This document shows, in pieces, positions 35,356-43,207 of a DNA stretch of 64,000 bases. The notes beneath the pieces are model-generated. The model was not told the origin of the DNA. It did no database searches and worked only from the letters and a program-made list of their open reading frames with translations. Source of the DNA: UBA5314 sp964635975. Lineage in GTDB: Bacteria > Bacillota > Syntrophomonadia > Syntrophomonadales > Syntrophomonadaceae. How positions within the stretch are numbered: the first letter of the stretch is position 1; the number at the start of each line of letters is the position of its first letter. The stretch lies in assembly GCA_964635975.1 (NCBI GenBank), contig CAZWPO010000003.1, forward strand, positions 98,602-162,601, written 5' to 3'. The position numbers and the translations under genes are program-made.

Positions 35356-35784
35356 GCAGAGCGACCTTGAAAACTCACGCTTTATGACAAAAGACTTTCT
35401 CGCTGTAGAGAAATTGAAACATGACTTAGATATCCGGTACCAGCTATTTTGGTTACCGGATTCTATTTATTTTTGGCGATGTAGACCGGGTAGGGGGGAG
35501 TTTTTTGCTCTTATTAGTCACGTTGCTTTTGTCATAAGCAAAGCCCTCTCGATAGACCGTGCATCACTCTAGTATTATCAGAATTCGCACCTGCATGTTC
35601 TTACTATACTTCATCGGATCCAACAACGGCTTGAGTCCACGATAAAAATCTATATGAGAACTAGCCTGTCGTTATAATGATTTTGGGTTTAATCGATCGT
35701 GATACTTAATCATGATCACACTTAATAAAACCATCGGTCCGAGCATATATAAGAATTAGTATTTGTCGGGCAGGTGAGGTATAA
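35356..35784. other. Gene-free interval before cwlD
   Basis: It holds the rpsI terminator and a short imperfect palindrome (GTGAT at 35699-35703, ATCAC at 35715-35719). I see no convincing sporulation sigma-factor promoter, though one is expected for cwlD. A 62-codon open frame here shows no family resemblance. Confidence 0.45.
35432..35475 (+). terminator. Terminator after rplM-rpsI
   Basis: ATCCGGTACC (35432-35441) pairs with GGTTACCGGAT (35451-35461), with one bulged base, and TTCTATTTATTTTT follows. Confidence 0.75.
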
Positions 35785-36504
35785 ATGATATATAGACCCT
35801 GGTTTAAATCGTTAGGTATATGTTTCGGGGTGGCGGGCCTGGCTCTGATTATATGGCTGGGCTACGGATCCGGGCAGTCTGAGCAGATGGTCTTCTCATA
35901 TAGCCTGTCGGGCCGGGTGATAGTTATCGATCCCGGGCACGGAGGACTGGATTCAGGCGCTTCAAGGGGGGACCTGGTTGAAAAGGAGATCACTTTACAG
36001 GTTTCCAAAAAGCTGGAGCATATGCTCAGCCAGGCTGGAGCTATGGTTGTCATGCTAAGAGAGAATGAAAGTGATCTATCCGGAGATGAGTTCACCGGGG
36101 CAATCAGGGACCATAAACAGGCGGATATGAAAAAGAGGATTGAGATAGCTAACGATGCAGATGCCGATTTATTTATCAGCATCCACACTAACGCGGTGCC
36201 CAGCCCGGTATGGTTTGGAGCCCAAACCTTTTATAAACCCGACAATCCGCAAAGCAAAATCCTGGGCAAAGCTATTCAGCAGGAATTAAAGAGAATCTTG
36301 GGGAATACTAACCGTAGTTCCAGTACAGGAAATTACTATGTGTTGAAAAATGTAGACATGCCAGCGGTGCTGGTGGAGGTGGGTTTTATCTCCAATCCGG
36401 AGGAGGGCAGGCTGCTGGCCAACAGCGATTATCAGAATCGCATTGCCTATGCCATTATGGCTGGCATCGCTAGCGCCCAGGCCAGCCCCGAACAACAGCA
36501 TTAG
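35785..36504 (+). CDS. cwlD: N-acetylmuramoyl-L-alanine amidase CwlD
   Basis: Amidase_3 family enzyme. In spore formers CwlD removes peptides from cortex murein so that muramic-delta-lactam can form, which is needed for germination. The 239-residue protein has an N-terminal signal/anchor (residues about 8-27), the zinc ligand motif DPGHGG (His52), a Glu in VEKE (66-68), SIHTN (His134) and the catalytic VEVGF (Glu198). It ends with a short non-conserved tail. CwlD is favoured over other amidases by length, the single domain and its place next to rplM-rpsI. Confidence 0.88.
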   Translation: MIYRPWFKSLGICFGVAGLALIIWLGYGSGQSEQMVFSYSLSGRVIVIDPGHGGLDSGASRGDLVEKEITLQVSKKLEHMLSQAGAMVVMLRENESDLSGDEFTGAIRDHKQADMKKRIEIANDADADLFISIHTNAVPSPVWFGAQTFYKPDNPQSKILGKAIQQELKRILGNTNRSSSTGNYYVLKNVDMPAVLVEVGFISNPEEGRLLANSDYQNRIAYAIMAGIASAQASPEQQH

Positions 36505-36540
36505 CAGCCTTGGTATTTGCTGATAAAGGAGATGAAACGC

Positions 36541-37932
36541 ATGATAGTCTATGCTGGTTTAGCTCCGCATCCTCCACTTCTGATTCCAGATGTTGGAGGA
36601 GCCCGCCTGCAGGATGTAAGAATCACGGTCGAAGGTATGCAGAATATCGGCCGTGAAATCGTGCAAAGCGATCCTGAGACGATTATATTTATTACTCCCC
36701 ATGGCAATGTTTTTTCGGATTGTCTTACCGCCCTTGGGGAAAGAAATTTGCATGGTGACTTAGCAAGTTTTGGTAGCAAGCTCAGAATATCTGCTGCCAA
36801 TGATCTGGGACTATTGCATGAGATAGCCCTGAAGAGTACAGAGCGGGGGATACCTTTCGTCATTTTAGACAGGCAGTTGGCTCTGGATCATGGCCTTAAT
36901 CCCGACCTTGATCACGGGATTTTAGTGCCTTTTTACTACATCAAAGAGGCTGGATTAAAAGATATCCCGGTGGTGGCCATAAGCATTGGCTTCTTGAGCG
37001 AATTAGAATTATATTCTTTCGGACAAGCAATACAAGAGGCGGCTGAAAAAGTGGGGCGCAGGGTGGCGCTCCTGGCTTCGGGCGACATGTCGCACCGGCT
37101 CATGGACGAAGGTCCTTATGATTATCACCCCGATGGGCCCAAATTCGATGAACTGGTGAAGGGAAAACTAGCTTCAGGCAGCTTCAAGGATATATTGGAA
37201 GTCCCGGAAAAACTGCGATCAAATGCTGGTGAATGTGGGTTCCGTTCCATTGTCATAATGTCCGGCGCCCTGGACGGCTGCCAGGCTGAAGGCGGGGTAT
37301 TCTCCTATCAGGGGCCTTTTGGCGTGGGGTATCTCACCGCCGGGTATCGTCCAGGAGCTAAGCGGGACAGTCTGCTGGAAGGACTCGAAAAAGCTCATGG
37401 GGAGCAGATGCGAAGACAAAAGGAAAATGAGAGTATGCCGGTAAAATGGGCGCGGCAGGTTTTGGAGGCCTATCTGAAAGACAGAAACATTCCGCCTCTG
37501 CCGCTGGAGTTTGAGGAGCTGGCCGAGAGCAAAGCCGGGGCTTTTGTTTCCCTGAAGAAGAACGGTCAGCTGCGCGGCTGCATAGGCACCATACAAGCTG
37601 TCTGCGAAAACCTGGCTGAAGAGATAGCCGCCAATGCAGTGAGCGCCGGTACCAGGGACCCCCGGTTTCTGCCGGTTAGCAGCGATGAAGTTGACAAGTT
37701 GACCTACTCGGTAGACATTCTTGGTTTTGCTGAGCCTTGCCAAAAGCAGGACTTGGACCCCAAACGCTTCGGAGTGATCGTAAGTGCTGGAAGTCGCAGG
37801 GGGCTTCTCTTGCCCGACCTGGAAGGCGTAGATACAGTAGATCAGCAGCTGGCCATAGCTCTTCAAAAGGGTGGCATAAAGCCTGACGAATCTTATCAGA
37901 TTGAGAGGTTTGAGGTTACCAGGTATCATTAA
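36541..37932 (+). CDS. AmmeMemoRadiSam system protein: MEMO1-AMMECR1 fusion
   Basis: Two-domain protein of 463 residues. The first 260 or so residues are a MEMO1/LigB-like domain (GLAPHPPLLIPDVGG, ITPHG, GDMSHRL), and residues about 300-463 are an AMMECR1 domain with LRGCIGTIQA and RDPRFLPV. In bacteria and archaea these two domains occur with a radical SAM partner, here the next gene; the substrate of this system is not known to me. ATG at 36541 is nine bases after AAAGGAG; upstream in-frame starts overlap that site. It may be co-transcribed with cwlD. Confidence 0.88.
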   Translation: MIVYAGLAPHPPLLIPDVGGARLQDVRITVEGMQNIGREIVQSDPETIIFITPHGNVFSDCLTALGERNLHGDLASFGSKLRISAANDLGLLHEIALKSTERGIPFVILDRQLALDHGLNPDLDHGILVPFYYIKEAGLKDIPVVAISIGFLSELELYSFGQAIQEAAEKVGRRVALLASGDMSHRLMDEGPYDYHPDGPKFDELVKGKLASGSFKDILEVPEKLRSNAGECGFRSIVIMSGALDGCQAEGGVFSYQGPFGVGYLTAGYRPGAKRDSLLEGLEKAHGEQMRRQKENESMPVKWARQVLEAYLKDRNIPPLPLEFEELAESKAGAFVSLKKNGQLRGCIGTIQAVCENLAEEIAANAVSAGTRDPRFLPVSSDEVDKLTYSVDILGFAEPCQKQDLDPKRFGVIVSAGSRRGLLLPDLEGVDTVDQQLAIALQKGGIKPDESYQIERFEVTRYH

Positions 37933-37970
37933 TTTGTTTTAACAGGGCCAAAAAAGATGGGGGGATGACT

Positions 37971-38969
37971 GTGTCTATAAAAGAGGCTTCTTATTACGAG
38001 AAATTAGAAGAAAACAAGGTACAATGTCACTTATGCCCCCATAACTGCAAATTGAAATCAGGCCAGGCAGGTATCTGCCGGGTCCGGAGCAATGATGCAG
38101 GGGTATTGAATACCCATAATTATGGGGAGATAGTTTCAGTAGCCTTGGATCCGGTCGAAAAGAAGCCGCTTTACCATTTCCACCCAGGAAAAAACATTCT
38201 ATCTATTGGAACGATTGGCTGTAATTTCAAATGCGGTTTCTGCCAGAACTATCAGATAGCTCACGGCAATCCTCCGACATTTAACGTTTTGCCAGAAGCT
38301 ATGGTACAAATGACTCTGATGAGTGCCAGGGACAATTCGATCGGACTGGCTTTTACTTATAATGAGCCCGGCATCTGGTTTGAGTATATTCTGGATGTGG
38401 CCAGGCTCTTGAAAGAACACGACCTCAAAGTAGTACTGGTGACCAATGGGTTTTGGGAAGAAAAGCCGCTAAATGAACTGCTGCCCCTGGTTGATGCGAT
38501 GAATATCGATGTTAAGGCATTTACAGAAGAGTTCTATCGCCGTAATTGTAAAGGCCGTCTTGGCCCCGTACAGAGATGTGTTGAATTGGCAGCTGCCAGG
38601 GTTCATGTCGAAGTTACCAACCTGATCATACCCGGTGAAAACGATCAGGCAGAGGAAATGGAGAGTCTGGCTCGCTGGCTGGCATCTATAAATCCCCAAA
38701 TACCGCTTCATCTATCCCGCTATCACCCGGCTTACAAGTTCACTATAGAAGCAACTGATCCAGCGGTGATGAGAAGAAACCGGGATATCGCCAGGCAATT
38801 TTTAAAATTCGTATATATGGGCAATCTTTGGGGTGAAGATAATAATACATTATGTACTAACTGTCAGGAAGTGCTTATAAAAAGAAATGACTACCTGATC
38901 GATATTACTGGCTGGGAAAACGGGTCCTGCAAGTCATGTAAAGCCCGGATTGATTATATAAAACACTAG
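37971..38969 (+). CDS. amrS: AmmeMemoRadiSam system radical SAM enzyme
   Basis: Radical SAM protein of 333 residues. An N-terminal cysteine cluster (Cys19, 22, 26, 36: CHLCPHNC) precedes the [4Fe-4S] motif CNFKCGFC (Cys84, 88, 91), followed by AFTYNEP and a C-terminal pair of CxxC motifs. I favour GTG at 37971 because GGGGGG at 37959-37964 is spaced six bases; ATG at 37965 directly follows that run. It stands 38 bases after the MEMO-AMMECR1 fusion, and the pairing supports the family name. Confidence 0.88.
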   Translation: MSIKEASYYEKLEENKVQCHLCPHNCKLKSGQAGICRVRSNDAGVLNTHNYGEIVSVALDPVEKKPLYHFHPGKNILSIGTIGCNFKCGFCQNYQIAHGNPPTFNVLPEAMVQMTLMSARDNSIGLAFTYNEPGIWFEYILDVARLLKEHDLKVVLVTNGFWEEKPLNELLPLVDAMNIDVKAFTEEFYRRNCKGRLGPVQRCVELAAARVHVEVTNLIIPGENDQAEEMESLARWLASINPQIPLHLSRYHPAYKFTIEATDPAVMRRNRDIARQFLKFVYMGNLWGEDNNTLCTNCQEVLIKRNDYLIDITGWENGSCKSCKARIDYIKH

Positions 38970-39146
38970 TAGTCTGAAACAGCTTAAACTATAATTCCCT
39001 CGGCCAAATTGCCAAAGGCCGGCATTGTCGCGACCATAATACTACCTACCTCGCTCCCCCGGCAAAAAAGACTACCCGCATGGATGAGCTCTGACTAAAT
39101 CCCTCAGCCAGCCGTATTTCAAGCTTTTTTTCCCTGCGTTGATATA

Positions 39147-39161
39147 CTAAACTAGGTTTAG
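39147..39161. promoter_or_regulatory. Small palindrome ahead of the ArsC-like selenoprotein gene
   Basis: CTAAAC (39147-39152), TAG, GTTTAG (39156-39161) form a perfect inverted repeat. It overlaps promoter-like hexamers (TTGATA at 39139-39144, TATACT at 39143-39148) and lies 25 bases before the start codon, so it could be an operator. Confidence 0.35.
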
Positions 39162-39185
39162 ATACATTTGAAGGAGGGGGCTAAA

Positions 39186-39551
39186 TTGGCAAAGCTAAAG
39201 TTTTATTGCGTAAATACTTGAAAGACCTGCCAGAAGGCGAAAGCGTGGCTTTCGGAAAATAGCGTAGATTATACATATAGGGATATGATAAAGGAGCCCC
39301 CTGCGTTGAAAGAACTGAAAGAGCTTGCCAAAGCAGGGGGTCTGCAGCTTAAGGATTTTATAAACACGCGCAGTCAGGCATTCAAAAAGATACAGCCCGA
39401 TCTGCCGAATCTTGATGAGAAGGGAATTGCCGATCTTATTAAACAGGAGCCGAGGATAATGGTCCGGCCCATCATTTGGGGTTCCAAAGGGCTGATTACC
39501 GGGTTTAAAGAAGCAGAATATAATCAACTGCTAGATTCGCTTGACCAGTAA
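39186..39551 (+). CDS. ArsC/Spx-family selenoprotein (in-frame UGA at residue 12)
   Basis: Thioredoxin-fold protein of the ArsC/Spx/YffB family, 121 residues if the TGA at 39219-39221 is read as selenocysteine. The N-terminus reads LAKLKFYCVNT, then U12, then KTCQKAKAWLSENSVDY. The U12-K-T-C15 unit aligns with the CxTC motif of the family, so selenocysteine takes the catalytic cysteine position. The C-terminal part has IMVRPIIWGSKGLITGFKEAEY, matching the family's RP...GF end. The TTG start is six bases after AAGGAGGGGG; starting at ATG 39285 would cut off the first strand and active site. A SECIS-like hairpin follows the TGA. The exact reaction (arsenate reductase or other) is not determinable. 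Confidence 0.82.
39238..39254 (+). promoter_or_regulatory. SECIS-like hairpin of the ArsC-type selenoprotein
   Basis: CGAAAG (39238-39243) and CTTTCG (39249-39254) form a perfect six-pair stem with loop CGTGG. The loop starts 22 bases after the TGA and has G at its second position, both within the usual range of bacterial SECIS elements, which lie in the coding sequence directly behind the UGA and bind SelB. Confidence 0.7.
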
Positions 39552-39655
39552 GGCCGATTGAAGTATACAGTATAAAACCTGAACCTTTATATCTTTTGTC
39601 TGACTACCTGCTATAATGAACCTTGTAAGATAGTTTAATAAGTAAGAGGATAAAG

Positions 39656-39704
39656 GCGTCCTCCATGTGTACGGAAAACGTAGACCTGGGAGACGTTTTT
39701 TTTT
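39656..39704 (+). terminator. Strong terminator before the KaiC/PPDK gene
   Basis: GCGTCCTCC (39656-39664) pairs imperfectly with GGGAGACGT (39688-39696), followed by nine T. TATAAT at 39612-39617 is upstream, so it could end a short transcript of about 90 bases or serve as an attenuator. Confidence 0.6.
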
Positions 39705-39789
39705 GGATCAGGGTGGGGCTGTATGATAAGACTAGATAAGCCTTATTAAGGCAGCCGCCTGTCAACCGCTAATGAAGGAGGTTGAATCA

Positions 39790-41688
39790 ATGAGCGGCAT
39801 TACCAGGTGTTCAACCGGGATAGATGCCCTGGACAGGGTCATAGATGGCCTTCGATTGGGTGATAACGTTGTATGGCAGGTAGACAGCGTAGCGGATTAC
39901 GCCTATTTTACCAGTGCTTTTGTTGCCCAGGCGCTTAAAGAACAACGCCGACTGGTCTATTTTCGCTTTGGCCAGCATCGCCGGGTCGTCTCCGATCATC
40001 CACGAATCAAAGAGTATTACCTGGAACCGTTGCAGGGTTTCGAAAGCTTTTCCGCCCGTGTACATGAGATAGCAAGTATTGAAGGACGTGGAGTGTACTA
40101 CGTTTTTGATTGTCTATCCGAACTGCTATCGACATGGGAGACTGATCTCATGATAGGGAATTTCTTCCGGGTGACCTGTCCCTACCTTTTCGAGCTCGAT
40201 ACCATAGCTTATTTTGGCCTGCTGCGCAACCGCAACTCTTATGACACCATAGCCCGCATACGGGAAACTACCCAGCTGTTTTTGGATGTTTACCAGCAGG
40301 GTGAGCAGCTTTTATTGCACCCGCTAAAAGTATGGAACCGATACTCGCCTACCATGTTTTTGCCACATGTTAGGGTAGAAAATGATTTTCTTCCCATCTC
40401 TAGCAGTAATGAAGCCTCCAGGCTTTTTGCTGGTTTCCGCTGGCGGGGTCCTGGAAACATCGAAGGCAAGCTCGATTATTCGGACAGGATCTTCTTGAAA
40501 GCCCAGGAGATAGTGGAGCGTTCCCGAAGCGGAGAAAAAGTATTAGCAAGTGATGAAAGGGATATGCTGGAACAGTTGTGCCGAATGATGATTGGGCGGG
40601 AGGAAAAGGTGCTGGCTCTTGCGTGCCGGTATTTCTCGCTGGCTGATCTGCTGGAAATCCGTAACCGTCTGCTAGGCTCCGGGTACATCGGTGGAAAGTC
40701 AGTGGGAATGCTACTGGCCAGAAAAATTCTGAATAACGACAGGCGTGAAAAATGGGATGCCCTCCTGGAGCATCATGATTCATTCTATATCGGTTCAGAT
40801 GTCTATTATACTTACCTGGTAGAAAACGGCTGCTGGAACCTTCGCCTGGAGCAAAAGAAAGAGGAGAGTTATTTTAAAGCCGCCGCTCCTCTTCGAGAAA
40901 AGATTTTATCGGGACAGTTCCCTGCATCGGTCCAGGAACAGCTCTATCAGATGCTTGAGTATTATGGCCAGTCCCCGATTATTGTGCGATCCAGCAGCCT
41001 TTTGGAAGACGGTTTTGGCAACGCTTTTGCCGGTAAATATGAGAGTGTATTTTGCGTCAACCAGGGAGAGATGAACGAACGCTACCATATACTGGAGAAG
41101 GCTATAAAAACAGTGTACGCAAGTACTATGAGCGATGACGCCCTGGCTTACCGGTGGCAGCGTGGCATGGCAGCCAGCGATGAGCAGATGGCACTGCTGG
41201 TGCAAAGGGTATCCGGATCGCATCATGGCTACTACTTTTTCCCGGATTTGGCCGGAGTGGCGATGTCCAACAATCCGTTTGTCTGGCGTAACGACCTGGA
41301 TGCCGGCGCGGGTATGCTGCGGCTGGTTTTTGGGCTGGGGACCCGGGCCGTAAACCGGGTGGAAGATGACTACCCCCGGGTAGTCGCTCTGGATAAGCCG
41401 CTTGTCCGTCCGGAGAGCAGTAGGGAAGAAAGAAGCCGCTATTCCCAGCGTAAAATCGATTTGCTGGATATGTCCCAGAACGCGCTGGTGACCAGGGATA
41501 TCAATAGTCTGTCGAATTTGTTCTCTGAGATAAAACCATGGGAATTAATTGCCGAGCGGGATCATGAGACCAGCCGCCGGTTGCGGGAACTAGGGTATAA
41601 AGATACCCAGGCATGGATTTTGACTTTTGATGAACTGATGACTTCGACACCTAACCGGCTTGATGAAGGAGCTTCTTCAAACACTTGA
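39790..41688 (+). CDS. KaiC-like/PPDK_N protein, N-terminal fragment of a frameshifted gene
   Basis: The first 632 residues of what appears to be one protein with the next entry. Residues about 1-230 resemble a KaiC/RecA-type domain (CSTGIDALDRVIDGLRLGDNVVWQV) in which the P-loop GxxxxGKT is lost. From about 290 on comes a PEP/pyruvate-binding PPDK_N-type domain with YIGGKSVGMLLARKIL and PIIVRSSSLLEDGFGNAFAGKYESV. ATG at 39790 follows AAGGAGG with nine bases. The frame ends at TGA 41686 in a nonsense tail, while the homologous sequence continues in the +1 frame. Catalytic function is unknown. Confidence 0.8.
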   Translation: MSGITRCSTGIDALDRVIDGLRLGDNVVWQVDSVADYAYFTSAFVAQALKEQRRLVYFRFGQHRRVVSDHPRIKEYYLEPLQGFESFSARVHEIASIEGRGVYYVFDCLSELLSTWETDLMIGNFFRVTCPYLFELDTIAYFGLLRNRNSYDTIARIRETTQLFLDVYQQGEQLLLHPLKVWNRYSPTMFLPHVRVENDFLPISSSNEASRLFAGFRWRGPGNIEGKLDYSDRIFLKAQEIVERSRSGEKVLASDERDMLEQLCRMMIGREEKVLALACRYFSLADLLEIRNRLLGSGYIGGKSVGMLLARKILNNDRREKWDALLEHHDSFYIGSDVYYTYLVENGCWNLRLEQKKEESYFKAAAPLREKILSGQFPASVQEQLYQMLEYYGQSPIIVRSSSLLEDGFGNAFAGKYESVFCVNQGEMNERYHILEKAIKTVYASTMSDDALAYRWQRGMAASDEQMALLVQRVSGSHHGYYFFPDLAGVAMSNNPFVWRNDLDAGAGMLRLVFGLGTRAVNRVEDDYPRVVALDKPLVRPESSREERSRYSQRKIDLLDMSQNALVTRDINSLSNLFSEIKPWELIAERDHETSRRLRELGYKDTQAWILTFDELMTSTPNRLDEGASSNT

Positions 41689-42409
41689 AAAGGCCTATGA
41701 TTACCCGGTTGATACCGAATTTACCATAAATTTTATGCCTGATAGTTCTGTGCGGATCAATCTACTGCAGTGCCGGCCGCTGCAAACCTGGAAACGAAGT
41801 GGGCACCGGGTGAAAGGAGAGCGCAGAACAGATAACAGCCCCCTGCTCAAAAGCCGCGCCCGTTTTATGGGGGGAGATGATGTGCCAATTGTTGATAGGA
41901 TCATATATATTGAACCTGAAGCTTACATCGCCCTGCCGGTTAAAGATAAATACCAGGTGGCACGCCTGGTAGGCAGGATAAATAGGGCTTATTCCGCCCA
42001 GCCGCGGTCGCTGGCCTTCATCGGTCCGGGTCGCTGGGGCACCACCACTCCTTCACTGGGTGTGCCGGTCAATTTCGCAGAGATATGCCAGGCCGGACTG
42101 CTAGTGGAAGTAGCTTATCGGCAGCAGGGATACGTACCTGAGCTTTCTTATGGGACACACTTCTTTCAAGATCTGGTCGAAACCAGGATCTATTATGTGG
42201 CCCTGTTCCCGGAGGAAGAAAACAGTATATTTAATCCTGAGCAGCTGGCCAGTTTTCAAAATTCGTTTCCCGCCATGTGGCCGGAATATGCCCGGTGGCA
42301 GGATGTCATAAAGCTTATAGATCTGCAAGCGCAAAATCAGGCTTTATATATTGACCTGGACTGGAGGAACCAGGATTTTAGTGCCTATATCGATAAAATG
42401 ACGCATTAG
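41660..42409 (+). CDS. KaiC-like/PPDK_N protein, C-terminal fragment
   Basis: Continues the preceding protein in the +1 frame: MKELLQTLEKAYDYPVDTEFTINF and then RINLLQCRPLQTW, the typical end of a PPDK_N domain, followed by a C-terminal domain with GPGRWGTTTPSLGVPVNF and YGTHFFQDLVET. No ribosome-binding site precedes the TTG at 41660 or ATG at 41663, so independent translation is unlikely. The join would be near CGG CTT GATG at 41657-41665. It may be a pseudogene, a sequencing error or a programmed frameshift. Confidence 0.7.
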   Translation: MMKELLQTLEKAYDYPVDTEFTINFMPDSSVRINLLQCRPLQTWKRSGHRVKGERRTDNSPLLKSRARFMGGDDVPIVDRIIYIEPEAYIALPVKDKYQVARLVGRINRAYSAQPRSLAFIGPGRWGTTTPSLGVPVNFAEICQAGLLVEVAYRQQGYVPELSYGTHFFQDLVETRIYYVALFPEEENSIFNPEQLASFQNSFPAMWPEYARWQDVIKLIDLQAQNQALYIDLDWRNQDFSAYIDKMTH

Positions 42410-42445
42410 ACTTGAATAATTACGATAACCGGGGGGTTCAGACTT

Positions 42446-43156
42446 ATGAAGAATATCCTGGTAATTCAGCATACGGACGGTGAAGGGCCCGGATTGTTAG
42501 AGCCTTTCCTGGGATCGAAAGGCTGGCTGCTTGACATCCGTAATATGGAACGAGGGACCCTATTGCCTGAAAACGTATATTCTTACCAGGCCATGCTGAT
42601 TCTGGGAGGCCCTATGGGAGCCTACCAGGAGGATATGTATCCATATCTGTACCAGGTCCAGAATCTCATCAAAATGGCTTGCCATGATGCTATACCCACA
42701 GTAGGAATATGCCTGGGGGCTCAGCTAATAGCCAGAGCGCTGGGATCCCCGGTTGGTCCTCACAAATGTAAAGAGATAGGCTGGTTTTCTTTGCAGGTCA
42801 ATGATGAGGGGCAGGCCAGCCGTCTGTTTAAAGGAATTAAGACGCCTTTATGGGTATTCCAATGGCACCAGGACAGCTTTGCCGTACCCGAGGGGGCCAG
42901 ACTGCTGGCCAGCACCAGGGACTGTAACAACCAGGCTTTTTCCTATAAGAATCGCCTGTGGGCCCTGCAGTTCCACCCTGAAGTTCATCCGGAAATGATC
43001 AAGGACTGGGTGGCAGTCGGTGCAGAGGATTTTAACGGGCTGCCTGACGATGCTCCCGAGAAGGTACTGGAAAGTACAGATAGCCTTTGGAAAGCAGCTC
43101 TTGATACCAACCTGTTGCTCTTAAACAACCTGGAGGAAATCTTAGCGGGTTGCTAA
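42446..43156 (+). CDS. Class I glutamine amidotransferase-like protein
   Basis: 236 residues of the GMP-synthase-like GATase family. The triad is visible: Cys89 in GICLGAQ, His177 and Glu179 in QFHPEVHPE. As an independent protein without a synthase domain it could be a gamma-glutamyl hydrolase or the amidotransferase subunit of an unknown pathway. GGGGGGTTC precedes the ATG; it follows the KaiC/PPDK fragment by 36 bases and may share its transcript. The substrate is unknown. Confidence 0.85.
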   Translation: MKNILVIQHTDGEGPGLLEPFLGSKGWLLDIRNMERGTLLPENVYSYQAMLILGGPMGAYQEDMYPYLYQVQNLIKMACHDAIPTVGICLGAQLIARALGSPVGPHKCKEIGWFSLQVNDEGQASRLFKGIKTPLWVFQWHQDSFAVPEGARLLASTRDCNNQAFSYKNRLWALQFHPEVHPEMIKDWVAVGAEDFNGLPDDAPEKVLESTDSLWKAALDTNLLLLNNLEEILAGC

Positions 43157-43207
43157 TCTCTATAGCAATATGGCGCTTTGTGGGCTTATCAATGATGATG
43201 CCGGTCC

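Noticed and set aside
35384..35572. 62-codon plus-strand open frame after rpsI
   Set aside because: Contains the rpsI terminator and has no ribosome-binding site or family features.
39285..39551. Start of the ArsC-like gene at ATG 39285
   Set aside because: It would remove the first strand and active site, has only a weak ribosome-binding site, and ignores the strong site before TTG 39186.
41630..41700. Selenocysteine or prfB-type frameshift at the KaiC/PPDK break
   Set aside because: The TGA at 41686 leads to nonsense in its own frame, and there is no stop codon at the slip point with an upstream Shine-Dalgarno sequence.
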